This document shows, one piece after another, positions 1 through 8,797 of a stretch of DNA of 53,943 bases. Numbering within the stretch: position 1 is the first letter of the stretch; each line of letters starts with the position of its first letter. Origin of the DNA: JADJWR01 sp964509545 (lineage in GTDB: Bacteria > Pseudomonadota > Gammaproteobacteria > Burkholderiales > Burkholderiaceae_F); NCBI GenBank assembly GCA_964509545.1, contig CAZDXQ010000023.1, forward strand, positions 1 to 53,943. Direction: 5' to 3'. The notes beneath the pieces were generated by a model, which saw nothing but the letters and a program-made list of their open reading frames with translations, made no database searches and was not told the DNA's origin. Both the position numbers and the translations under genes were made by a program.

Positions 1-48
1 GACCAACATGATGGCAGCCCGCAAATATTCAAGAGCAATGTTGCCGGA

Positions 49-303
49 TCAATAAGCCACGGGCGTGGCTTTCAGGCGCGCGTGCAGGTACTCGGGTGCG
101 AGATCGAACCCGTTGTCCCAGACCACCGTGTCCATGTCCACGCGAATCGCAGCGAAGGCGGCCGGATCGCGCAGCGCGACGACGATCGGGCGCTTGTCGC
201 TCAAGACGAGGTCGCCGAGATCGATTTCGCCCTCGCTAGCGTCCGAGAAGCGGACCCACAGCCGGTGCGCGCCGAGATGCCTCGCGTCCGTCACCCGGAT
301 CAT
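49..303 (-). CDS. DUF2442 domain protein (orphan antitoxin-like)
   Basis: This is an 84-residue protein of the DUF2442 family. Its C-terminal part reads VVWDNGFDLAPEYLHARL, the typical W-x-N-G-x-D-L-A-P signature. In the family, DUF2442 genes commonly pair with a DUF4160 gene and are suspected toxin-antitoxin modules; the mechanism is not established. I place the start at the ATG, although a GTG lies one codon upstream. It sits 34 bp downstream of higA on the same strand. I see no DUF4160 partner between them, and the window ends before any downstream partner could be seen. The family call is sound; the biological role is inference. Confidence 0.8.
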   Translation of the reverse strand: MIRVTDARHLGAHRLWVRFSDASEGEIDLGDLVLSDKRPIVVALRDPAAFAAIRVDMDTVVWDNGFDLAPEYLHARLKATPVAY

Positions 304-337
304 CACGCCGCACCCGTTCTACCGAATCGCTGCTGCT

Positions 338-712
338 TCAGGCAGCCCGCCTCAGCGCGTAGCCGCGGATCAGAACGTCGGCGGGCAGCTTCAGCCCGGA
401 GGCGAGCCGGCGAATCATTTCCAGGCTCAGCGGCCGGACGCGGTTTAGCACTTCGGCAACGCGCGCGCGGGAGCCGATGTACGGCTCCAGATCCCTGCGC
501 GAGAGCCCCCGCCACTCCATCACGTTCAGCAGAAAGTCGATCGGGTCGGGGCTGTCGATCGGGAAGTGCCGGCGTTCGTAGTCCCCGATCAGCAGCGCCA
601 GCACCTCGAGCTGCTCGGCTTCCGGCGACTTCTCGGGAGCCTCCCAGAGGCGCTCGGTCTCGCGCAGCGCAGCCGTGTAGTCGCGTTTGGTACGGATCGG
701 CTGAAGTTTCAT
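338..712 (-). CDS. higA: HigA-type antitoxin / XRE-like transcriptional regulator, toxin lost
   Basis: A 124-residue protein resembling the HigA (COG5499) class of antitoxins. The N-terminal half is helical and acidic. The C-terminal half (about residues 60-115) is a helix-turn-helix with the pattern GLSRRDLEPYIGSRARVAEV followed by RPLSLEMIRRLASGL. In this family the antitoxin binds and represses its own operon. I chose the ATG preceded by GAGG, six bases upstream; an in-frame GTG lies four codons further upstream. The gene normally follows higB directly. Here only the last codons of higB remain (721-756), so this antitoxin appears orphaned. The upstream hicBA promoter may now drive it. Confidence 0.85.
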   Translation of the reverse strand: MKLQPIRTKRDYTAALRETERLWEAPEKSPEAEQLEVLALLIGDYERRHFPIDSPDPIDFLLNVMEWRGLSRRDLEPYIGSRARVAEVLNRVRPLSLEMIRRLASGLKLPADVLIRGYALRRAA

Positions 713-720
713 CACAGACC

Positions 721-756
721 TCACACGGTGGTCGCATCGATGCGGTCGTATTCCCG
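721..756 (-). pseudogene. higB: C-terminal remnant of HigB toxin
   Basis: Immediately upstream of higA, and in the same frame as the hicA stop codon at 775-777, the minus strand reads REYDRIDATTV and then TGA. This matches the usual C-terminal end of HigB/RelE-type mRNA interferases (GTHAEYDRIDATTV-like). No other part of HigB is recognisable: the sequence before it runs straight into the hicA stop. I read this as a deletion or replacement junction that removed the toxin and left its last eleven codons. The match is short, so the identification rests on the motif plus the position directly before higA. Confidence 0.6.
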
Positions 757-774
757 CAATGCGGCTCCGGGGAC

Positions 775-1017
775 CTATCCGAAGAACCGCCGCAGCAACT
801 CGCTGCGGTCGATCTTCATGTGGGCAGCGACGTCACCGAGGATCGCAGCGAGCGTTCCCACCTTCAGCGGATCGTGCGCGGGAATCGTGATGTGGTGCGT
901 AGTCGGCGCCTCCGTCGACAGGCGGACATGGCTTCCCGTCTGACGAGTGACCCGATAGCCGAGGCGACTGAGCGCTTAAGCGAGATCCGCACCCGACAGA
1001 TCGCGCGGCAGCTTCAT
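775..1017 (-). pseudogene. hicA: HicA mRNA interferase, inactivated by an in-frame stop
   Basis: An 80-codon HicA-like frame begins MKLPRDLSGADLA, then hits a TAA at 976-978 (codon 14), and continues ALSRLGYRVTRQTGSHVRL with a further THHITIPAHDPLKVGTLAAI block. The catalytic-type G-S-H and the HxxxIPxHxPLKxGTL signature of HicA are intact, so one codon separates this from a full-length toxin. Homologues usually have Lys at that position, and AAA or AAG to TAA fits a one- or two-base change. No ATG, GTG or TTG lies close after the stop to restart translation. The ATG overlaps the hicB stop as ATGA. A sequencing error at this base is the main alternative. Confidence 0.8.
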
Positions 1018-1220
1018 GCCGCGATAACTTCGTCCCGCACGAAATGCAGCCGAATCACCTTCGGCGCCTCGCCTTCGTCGAAGTGACAATGCACGGCGTC
1101 ACGCACGCGTGCGTGCAGGTCCCGCACCGAATCCGCTTGGGTGACGATCGACTCTCCCAGAGCGCGCGCCGTGAATCCACCGTCCGGCGCCTCCTCCACC
1201 ACAAAAATGATCTCGCTCAC
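1014..1220 (-). CDS. hicB: HicB-like antitoxin (short form)
   Basis: A 68-residue HicB-like protein starting with GTG and preceded by an AGGGGG ribosome-binding site. It has the HicB core beta-strand layout: MSEIIFVVEEAPDGGFTARA, then a region rich in Asp and Glu, then HCHFDEGEAPKVIRLHFV. Short HicB forms like this are regularly found directly before HicA, and here the stop overlaps the hicA start by four bases, which indicates translational coupling. The partner toxin gene carries a nonsense codon, so the antitoxin may now persist without a target or act on related toxins elsewhere. The family call is firm; present function is unknown. Confidence 0.85.
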   Translation of the reverse strand: MSEIIFVVEEAPDGGFTARALGESIVTQADSVRDLHARVRDAVHCHFDEGEAPKVIRLHFVRDEVIAA

Positions 1221-1249
1221 AACAGCCCCCTGCGGGAATTCCGCGGTCG

Positions 1250-1278
1250 ATTCTACGAGCCGCCCCGCTGCTGGTCAG
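1250..1278 (-). promoter_or_regulatory. Probable sigma-70 promoter of hicBA
   Basis: On the minus strand CTGACC (1273-1278) and TAGAAT (1250-1255) are separated by exactly 17 bp, about 30 bp upstream of the hicB GTG. The -10 matches five of six consensus bases and the -35 four of six. Confidence 0.4.
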
Positions 1279-1397
1279 CCAGCCTCTTCGGCCGGTGCAC
1301 AACCGGATCCCTGCCAACGGCCGAAATCGATCCTGCGCCGCCTCCAGGTTTCCGGTCCACAGCGCGAAAGATCAGATACGAAGCGCTGCGAAGGCCA

Positions 1398-2468
1398 TCA
1401 GGTAGCGCCCGCGTAAGCCCCCGCCCTCCGCTCCGGATAACTCTCGTACACGTGCTCGAACACCGCCGCGCACTTCTGGCGGTACAGCTCGGGGGTGTAG
1501 GCGCGGGGTAGGCCGGTGTCGAGCGTGTCCTGGATCGCGAGCTGCAACTGCGCGCGGGCGCCCGCTTTCTTGCGCCAGTCCAGCACCAGCAGCTCCTTCA
1601 GCCGCGCCAGCAGCTCGCGGGCCACCTTCTTCACCTCGGCGCGCTCCTCGGCGGTCAGCTCCGGCGCCGGGCGGGTCAGGATGTCGAAGATGACCAGCTC
1701 CTCCTCGCTGATGACCTCGCGCACGTGGCGCTGCTGCTCGTCGTCCAGGCTGCGCGAGAGCGCCAGCAGCTCGGCGAACAGCGACTCGATACGGCTGCCG
1801 GCGTTGCTATCGATCAGCGCCTCGAACTTCTCGGCGAAGTCGGCGCGGGTGCGGTTGGCGCGGATCATTCGTTCCAGCCGGGCGCGGATCGCCGCCTTCA
1901 GCACTTCGAGGTCGGTGTTTCGGTGCTTCGACTTGTCGGCCGCGCCGAAGCGCCCGGCCAGCGCCTCGAAGTCAATCTTCGATAGATCCAGCGCCGGCGG
2001 CCCACCCTCGCGGATCTCGTGGCCGGCGATCGACTCGTCGAGCATGCCGGCGATCGAGCGCAGCACGTCGGCGATGTCGGGCGGGTTCGGGTTCAGCCGC
2101 GTGCGGATGACTTCGCCCAGCGTGGCGAGGCACGCCGCGCGGCCGGCATATTGAAGCGCCGCCGGGTCCGGCTTCACCGCGCGGTACAGCGTGCCGACCA
2201 GCCGCTCGTGGCCGAAGAAGTCGCGGCGCAGCGGGTCGGGCGAGATCAGCGCGTTGGTCGCGTCCTCGATGCGCTGCGGCCGCTCCAGGCTGCCGGCGGC
2301 CTGCGCTTCGATCTCTTCGAGCTTCACCCCGTGCGCGGCGCAGTATCCCGTCGCCGCCGCCACCGCGGTTCGCAGATCCTCGACGAGCTGCTGCTTGTCC
2401 TGCACCGGCCGCTCGCCGCCTTTGCCGGCGCCGTAGATCGCCAGCGCCTTCTCCAGCGAGGCGAACAC
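1398..2468 (-). pseudogene. hsdR: Type I restriction enzyme R subunit, C-terminal fragment
   Basis: This 356-codon open frame aligns by eye only with the C-terminal, DUF3387-like part of HsdR proteins, which are normally about 1000 residues. It begins inside the conserved segment FASLEKALAIYGAGKGG and continues through the helical C-terminal domain to the end. The PD-(D/E)XK nuclease and the two RecA-like helicase domains are absent. The frame stays open only about 15 codons upstream of the GTG before a TAG near 2520, and the HsdR-like match extends to IVDHAKVFASLEKAL. No hsdM or hsdS is nearby. It abuts the divergent type II methyltransferase gene, so the truncation probably marks the edge of an insertion or replacement. 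Confidence 0.85.
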
Positions 2469-2497
2469 TTTGGCGTGGTCGACGATCGTGACTCGAC

Positions 2498-2526
2498 TTG
2501 TCGAATGACGTCTGGACGTCTAATGT
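2498..2526 (+). promoter_or_regulatory. Promoter of the methyltransferase gene, with paired GACGTC sites
   Basis: TTGTCG (2498-2503) and TAATGT (2521-2526) are separated by exactly 17 bp and lie just upstream of the methyltransferase ATG at 2550. The spacer holds two copies of the palindrome GACGTC at 2507-2512 and 2515-2520, an 8-bp repeat period. They could be an operator that shuts the promoter; this is inference. Confidence 0.45.
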
Positions 2527-2549
2527 GATGACTGCGCAGGGAGAACTCG

Positions 2550-3671
2550 ATGAGAAAGCGGCCCGGAGAAGTGCGAGATGCGATCGTGAAGGTGCTCGAA
2601 GATCGGCCGCGCGGGGCGACCGTCGCCGAGATCACGCACGAGGTCGCCGAGCTGATCGGCGAGGTGCCGCCGTCGTCGATCCGCTCTTACCTGCGCCTAA
2701 ACACGCCGGAGCTGTTCGCCCGGATGGATCGCGCGCAGTACGTGCTCAACGGCCTCGAACTGGAGCCGGTCCGTTCCGCCCGCACCGCGCCTGCCGAAGA
2801 ATTCGCCATCGGCAAGTCCCGGCTGGTTCTTGACGACTGCCTCAATTGGCTCGAACGCCAGACGGCGAACTCGATCCACGCCGTGGTCACCGACCCGCCG
2901 TATGGCCTGGTCGAATACTCGGAAACGGAACAGCGCAAGCTGCGGGCCGGCCGTGGCGGCGTCTGGCGAATTCCGCCTGCGTTCGACGGCGCCAAGCGCT
3001 CGCCGCTGCCGCGGTTCACGGTGCTCAAGGCGACGGACCTCGATGCGCTGGAGCAATTCTTCCTCGCCTGGGCGCGCCGCCTCGACAGGGTTCTCGTTCC
3101 CGGCGCCAACGTCGTCGTTGCCAGCAATCCGCTGCTGTCCTATCTCGTCTCCGGTGCGCTGTCGCGTGCCGGACTGGAGCGGCGGGGCGAGCTCGTCCGC
3201 TTGGTGATGACGATGCGCGGCGGCGACCGGCCCAAGCACGCGCATGTCGAATTTGCCGACGTGAGCGTGATGCCGCGCTCGATGTGGGAGCCGTGGCTAA
3301 TGTTCCGCAAGCCGATCGAAGGCCGGGTGCAGGACAACCTGCGCAGGTGGGGGACCGGCGGTTTCCGCCGCATTTCGGCGGACAAGCCGTTCGGCGACGT
3401 CATCGAATCGGCGCCTACCCGGTCGACGGAACGCGCCGTCGCGCCGCACCCAAGCCTCAAGCCGCAGGCGTTTCTGCGCAAGCTGGTCCGCGGCGTGCTG
3501 CCGCTCGGCAAGGGGGTGGTTCTCGATCCCTTTGCCGGCGCCGGCTCGACCCTCGCCGCAGCTGAGTCGGTCGGCTACGACAGCATCGGCATCGAAAAAG
3601 ATCCCGCCTATTTCAAGACGGCCGTCGCGGCGATACCGAAGCTCGCCGCGCTGAAAGTCAACGGCGACTAA
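2550..3671 (+). CDS. Type II DNA methyltransferase, beta class (N6-adenine or N4-cytosine)
   Basis: A 373-residue SAM-dependent DNA methyltransferase. The catalytic motif DPPY is at residues 115-118. The SAM-binding motif DPFAGAGS is at about 326-333, preceded by HPSLKP (300-305, motif X). This order, catalytic motif before SAM motif, defines the beta class. DPPY favours N6-adenine, but N4-cytosine cannot be excluded. Residues 1-70 form a winged-helix-like domain (ATVAEITHEVAELIG) seen in some stand-alone methyltransferases, and it may also bind its own promoter. The stop codon overlaps the stop of the convergent endonuclease gene, so the two form one restriction-modification unit. The recognition site cannot be read from sequence. 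Confidence 0.9.
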   Translation: MRKRPGEVRDAIVKVLEDRPRGATVAEITHEVAELIGEVPPSSIRSYLRLNTPELFARMDRAQYVLNGLELEPVRSARTAPAEEFAIGKSRLVLDDCLNWLERQTANSIHAVVTDPPYGLVEYSETEQRKLRAGRGGVWRIPPAFDGAKRSPLPRFTVLKATDLDALEQFFLAWARRLDRVLVPGANVVVASNPLLSYLVSGALSRAGLERRGELVRLVMTMRGGDRPKHAHVEFADVSVMPRSMWEPWLMFRKPIEGRVQDNLRRWGTGGFRRISADKPFGDVIESAPTRSTERAVAPHPSLKPQAFLRKLVRGVLPLGKGVVLDPFAGAGSTLAAAESVGYDSIGIEKDPAYFKTAVAAIPKLAALKVNGD

Positions 3672-4270
3672 GCGCGGTAGATCCAGTTCTGCCGGAGCTT
3701 GGCAATGCCCTCGGCGTGCAGTGTCGCCGTTCGTGTGCCGAGTTCGCCGCGGGGGTTCTTGCGGAAGTCGTCCACGGTCACGTGGCCGAGATAGACCTCG
3801 GTGAACGCCAGCGGCGCGCGGTCGATTGCCGGTTCCGATTCGTTGTCGAGCGCGTACACGAAGACGCACATCCACTGATCACGCGCGCCGTGCGTGTCGA
3901 CAGCGCCGCCGGCTTTGCGGGTCGTCTTGATCTCGACCCCCTGGTCGCCGGACTTGACGGCGTTCTTCGGATACTTCCCCTTGACGACCAGATCCGGATG
4001 GCCGTTGAAATAACAATTCACAACCAGCGTGCGCGAGTGCTTGGCGAGGCTGGCGGTGAGCATGTCCGAAAGCACACCGGACATGATCGCCGGCCGCAGC
4101 ATCTCGTCGAGCCGGTCGAGCCCCTTCTCGACGAGGCCGATGTTGACGTCGTAGAAGAAGTCGTAGACGTCCTGCATCGCGAGGCGGAAATCTTCGAGCC
4201 GCAACTCGAACGGAAGCCGCGCCTGCCTGTTGAACTTGCTAGTGTCGACGAGATTGCGCAGAACGGGCAT
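3668..4270 (-). CDS. Probable type II restriction endonuclease, PD-(D/E)XK type
   Basis: A 200-residue protein encoded tail-to-tail with the methyltransferase; the two stop codons overlap. The central region reads GHPDLVVKGKY followed by GVEIKTTRK, giving P92-D93 and E113-x-K115, the PD-(D/E)XK nuclease pattern. The start is the ATG beginning MPVLRNLV; an upstream extension of 54 codons is open but lacks coding character and crosses the promoter region. The protein would cut unmodified DNA at the site protected by its partner. I do not recognise a characterised isoschizomer. Assignment rests on the catalytic pattern plus genomic pairing, so the role is well supported but the specificity is unknown. 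Confidence 0.75.
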   Translation of the reverse strand: MPVLRNLVDTSKFNRQARLPFELRLEDFRLAMQDVYDFFYDVNIGLVEKGLDRLDEMLRPAIMSGVLSDMLTASLAKHSRTLVVNCYFNGHPDLVVKGKYPKNAVKSGDQGVEIKTTRKAGGAVDTHGARDQWMCVFVYALDNESEPAIDRAPLAFTEVYLGHVTVDDFRKNPRGELGTRTATLHAEGIAKLRQNWIYRA

Positions 4271-4287
4271 CGTGCTTTGTTCCGTCT

Positions 4288-4314
4288 CGTACCTGAAAAC
4301 GGTACGAATGTACT
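4288..4314. promoter_or_regulatory. Inverted repeat upstream of the endonuclease gene
   Basis: CGTACC (4288-4293) and GGTACG (4301-4306) form a perfect 6-bp inverted repeat with a 7-bp centre. A third GTAC follows at 4310-4313. The array lies 18-44 bp upstream of the endonuclease ATG, where a repressor or control protein would act. No separate C-protein gene is visible. Confidence 0.35.
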
Positions 4315-4415
4315 GAAATGCGGTGCGCGAGAGAACCCTGTAGCACGCCTCACGAGGGTGATGACGCCGGTGCCGCGGGCAGCGCGCAGGCCGGCGCGCG
4401 GCAAACACCCACGGC

Positions 4416-4451
4416 CCACCTGACCAGCGCACGGGCTTCGAGAACGATTAA
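4416..4451 (-). pseudogene. Possible remnant of a PIN-domain toxin start
   Basis: Overlapping the end of the Phd-like gene, in another frame, the minus strand reads LIVLEARALVRW over 12 codons. PIN toxins usually start like MIVLDTSALVAWL at this exact position relative to their antitoxin. The frame then loses all resemblance and stops. The catalytic Asp would be Glu here. The evidence is weak and depends on position. Confidence 0.22.
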
Positions 4452-4897
4452 CGATTCATTTCCCACTCGAGGGATTCCAAGGCAGGCTCCAGCGGGCAGT
4501 CGTACCTGATCATGCTGCCGCGCAACCGTGCGCGTGCGGTATCTACATCAGCCTTGTCAGCGTTGGGCGGCACGATCTCGGCGATGACCATGCCGCGGGT
4601 CGTCACCTTGATCCGCTGGCCGCGCCGCACTTTGTCGAGGTAAGTGTGCAGGTTGCGCCGCAGTTCGGTGACGTTGACATCTTTCACGCCGGCCTCGCCG
4701 ATACGCACTTTGGGACGCCATGGTTTGATCCAGCGGACAACTCGATCGCCGAGCCGCTGCACCGGCACGAGTAAGCCCTCGGCGGCTGCCTGGCGGCGCG
4801 CTCGCTGGACGGCCTTCGCAATGGCTCGATCGACGGAATCGACGCGCGCGGTGTGCTTGGCTACCGCGCGCTTGCGGCCAGCCCCAGTCTTTGCCAT
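4448..4897 (-). CDS. Phd/YefM-family antitoxin with a basic N-terminal extension
   Basis: A 149-residue protein. The C-terminal part (from about residue 70) is a Phd/YefM domain: DVNVTELRRNLHTYLDKV followed by GQRIKVTTRGMVIAEIVPP. This fold binds operator DNA and neutralises a PIN, Doc or RelE toxin. The first 70 residues are rich in Lys and Arg and do not belong to the usual domain. I chose the ATG preceded by GAGG with five-base spacing. A GTG at 4687 with a weaker site would give the ordinary-sized antitoxin and may be the true start. No toxin gene follows; a 12-codon stretch resembling a PIN start overlaps the end. Confidence 0.7.
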   Translation of the reverse strand: MAKTGAGRKRAVAKHTARVDSVDRAIAKAVQRARRQAAAEGLLVPVQRLGDRVVRWIKPWRPKVRIGEAGVKDVNVTELRRNLHTYLDKVRRGQRIKVTTRGMVIAEIVPPNADKADVDTARARLRGSMIRYDCPLEPALESLEWEMNR

Positions 4898-4910
4898 CGG
4901 GTCCTCGCGC

Positions 4911-5036
4911 TCACGTATGGCCTGTGACACTGAAAACGGCAGCCTCTTGAACGAAGGCGTTGCGCTACAGGTTGGGGGCGTCGGTCGACATGCCGGCGCC
5001 GTTCGGCCCGCCGAGCACGACGACCTTTGGCGCGCC
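4911..5036 (-). pseudogene. Degraded zeta-toxin-like kinase, P-loop stub
   Basis: Just after glnS the minus strand reads APKVVVLGGPNGAGMST, then APNL, a TAG stop at 4965-4967, and RNAFVQEAAVFSV before another stop. Zeta-type toxins (COG4185) have PKVxVLxGPNGAGKST followed by AP-x-LL-R-x-AF-x-V-x-EFVNAD, so the order and spacing match. The Walker A lysine is replaced by Met and the frame is interrupted, so no kinase could be made. Only about 40 codons remain of a gene that is usually near 200 codons. Similarity is by eye from motifs. Confidence 0.5.
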
Positions 5037-5038
5037 CC

Positions 5039-7090
<2,052 letters not shown>

Positions 7091-7169
7091 TTCGGGCGCC
7101 TGCGTCGTCACGGCATTGTAGCTTTCGGTGTTGCAATGCAGTGCGCGAGGTGCGCAGCGGGAAGGCGCA

Positions 7170-7264
7170 GAGCGGGATCCCCGCCTGCCCGGAGATGACA
7201 CGGACCGATCCTCGCGGATCACGCCTGACACCGCTGGATCCCAGCTTGGGCGGCGAAGATGCGG
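7170..7264. repeat. Dispersed GC-rich palindromic repeat, two degenerate units
   Basis: Two imperfect units are visible: GGGATCCCCGCCTGCCCGG followed by AGATGACA (to 7200), and CTGGATCCCAGCTTGGGCGG followed by CGAAGATG. They resemble the better copy at 8886-8913. They fill most of the 250-bp gap between glnS and the LysR gene. Confidence 0.5.
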
Positions 7265-7340
7265 CGCGGAGTCGTATCGGCCCTCGTCGTCCCGGCGCAG
7301 AGCCTGGCTCGGACCTGATCCGGCGCCGGTACCCGAGTGG

Positions 7341-8312
7341 TCAGCGACGCGGATTGGGCCCCGGCCTTCGCCGGGGCGACGGCGGTCGGCGGGGGCGTTC
7401 GCCAAGATCCCTCGCTTCTTCCTGCTTCGCCTGCGCGATCAGCCATTGCACGAACGCCTCGACCTCCGGCCGCCTTGCGGCCTGCGGCGCGACGACGACG
7501 TAGTAGGCGCGCGACGAGGCGGCGCGCTGCCGCAGCGGCGCGACCAGCTTGCCTTCGCGGATCAGGTGCTTGACCAGCGGGCTGGTGGCGATGGCCACGC
7601 CCTGGCCGTCGACGGCGGCGCGGATCACCTGGTCGTACTGGGTGAGGTGCAGCGCGCCGCGCGGCGCAAGCGGCGGCAGCTGCATCACTTCCAGCCAGGC
7701 GTTCCAGCTAAGCCAGGGCGCGCCGCCATCGGGCCGCTCGTAGTGCAGCAGCACGTGGTTGTTCAGGTCCGAGGCCGTGCGCAGCGGCTGCCGGCGCAGC
7801 AGCGCGGGACTGGCCACCGGCATCACCTCCTCGCCGAACAGGCGGATCGCGTCGGACGGCACCAGCGACGGCGGCGCGTAGCGAACGGCGACCTCGATGT
7901 CGTCGCGGGCGAGGTCGACGAGGCGGTTGTTGGCGTCGACGCGGATGTCGATCTCCGGATGCTGCTGGCGGAACGAGGCGAGCCTGGGCACCAGCCACAG
8001 CGAGGCGAACGAAATCGTCGTCGACACCGTGAGCGCGCGCCCCGGCGCGCGCAGCTGCGCCGTGGCCTCGGCAATCCGGCGCAGCGCGTCGTTCGCGGCG
8101 CGGTACAGCACCTGGCCGGATTCGGTGAGCAGCAGCGCCCGGTGCTGGCGCTTGAACAGCGTCGCGCCGAGGTGATCTTCGAGCGCCTTGATCTGCCGGC
8201 TGACTGCGGATTGGGTCAGGCTCAGCTCGTGGGCGGCACGGGTGAAGCTCAGGTGGCGCGCGGCCGACTCGAAGCCGCGCAGCAGGTCCAGCGGCGGCAG
8301 GCGGGTCGTCAC
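7341..8312 (-). CDS. LysR-family transcriptional regulator (GcvA-like)
   Basis: A 323-residue LysR regulator. The N-terminal winged helix (about 8-65) contains FTRAAHELSLTQSAVSRQI, the standard DNA-binding helix-turn-helix. The rest is a periplasmic-binding-protein-like effector domain starting TVSTTISFASLWLVPRL, which groups it with GcvA/AmpR-type regulators. It is divergent from the DUF2917 gene, and DUF2917 genes are often neighbours of LysR regulators, so it may control that gene. The last 14 or so codons, rich in Pro and Arg (RRPPSPRRRPGPNPRR), are encoded by a copy of the dispersed palindromic repeat, so the native stop was probably lost and the tail extended. Confidence 0.9.
   Translation of the reverse strand: MTTRLPPLDLLRGFESAARHLSFTRAAHELSLTQSAVSRQIKALEDHLGATLFKRQHRALLLTESGQVLYRAANDALRRIAEATAQLRAPGRALTVSTTISFASLWLVPRLASFRQQHPEIDIRVDANNRLVDLARDDIEVAVRYAPPSLVPSDAIRLFGEEVMPVASPALLRRQPLRTASDLNNHVLLHYERPDGGAPWLSWNAWLEVMQLPPLAPRGALHLTQYDQVIRAAVDGQGVAIATSPLVKHLIREGKLVAPLRQRAASSRAYYVVVAPQAARRPEVEAFVQWLIAQAKQEEARDLGERPRRPPSPRRRPGPNPRR
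7355..7384. repeat. Dispersed palindromic repeat inside the LysR 3' end
   Basis: CCCCGGC-CTTC-GCCGGGG followed by CGACGG forms a hairpin unit of the same type as the other copies. It lies within the reading frame of the LysR gene and encodes its C-terminal tail. Confidence 0.5.
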
Positions 8313-8458
8313 TTCGCATTCCCGGGATTCATGCAGAGCCTTCCGAAAGATCGTTTGAGTGCCGGCATTTCAGCTTGCAGGATAGCGCCATCGCCGCCGC
8401 GTGCCGATCGATTCCGCCGGAAACGGAGATGCGCTGCGGGAATGCAAAGGAGCCTGTC

Positions 8459-8797
8459 ATGGCGACCGTGACCCACCGCACCGAAGTGCAACTGGCCGGC
8501 GAGGAACTGCTGGCGCTGGCCGATATCCGCGGCGCGCGGCTGCGCTGCGTCGAAGGCAGCGTGTGGCTGACGCTCGACCGCGATTCACGCGACGTCGTCC
8601 TCAGCCCCGGCGACAGCTTCGTCGTCGACCGCGACGGCGTGACGCTGCTGCACGCGCTGGCGCCGGCGCGGCTGCTAGTAGAGACCTACATCGAGGCGGC
8701 CGTCCTCGCGCCGGTGGTCGGCTGGCGCGCCGCAATGGCGCAATTCACGCGGCGGATGTGCGCCGGGCTGTCGCCGTCGCGGCTGGCCGGCGCCTGA
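8459..8797 (+). CDS. DUF2917 domain protein
   Basis: A 112-residue protein with a DUF2917 domain at about 10-75: LALADIRGARLRCVEGSVWLT followed by SPGDSFVVDRDGVTLLHALAP. The pattern is a small cupin-like beta structure. Family members are mostly uncharacterised and lie beside LysR regulators. The ATG is preceded by a strong AAAGGAG ribosome-binding site at good spacing; an in-frame ATG upstream at 8375 lacks one. It is transcribed away from the LysR gene across a 146-bp shared regulatory region. Function is unknown. Confidence 0.8.
   Translation: MATVTHRTEVQLAGEELLALADIRGARLRCVEGSVWLTLDRDSRDVVLSPGDSFVVDRDGVTLLHALAPARLLVETYIEAAVLAPVVGWRAAMAQFTRRMCAGLSPSRLAGA

Noticed and set aside
1..48. Possible start of another gene on the minus strand at the left edge
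   Set aside because: Only 48 bases are visible and no protein feature can be judged.
4271..4432. 54-codon N-terminal extension of the restriction endonuclease
   Set aside because: Covers the promoter and inverted repeats; Arg/Pro-rich without domain character.
7091..7405. N-terminal extension of glnS by 105 codons
   Set aside because: Reads through dispersed repeats, has no GlnRS similarity, and the ATG at 7090 matches the family start.
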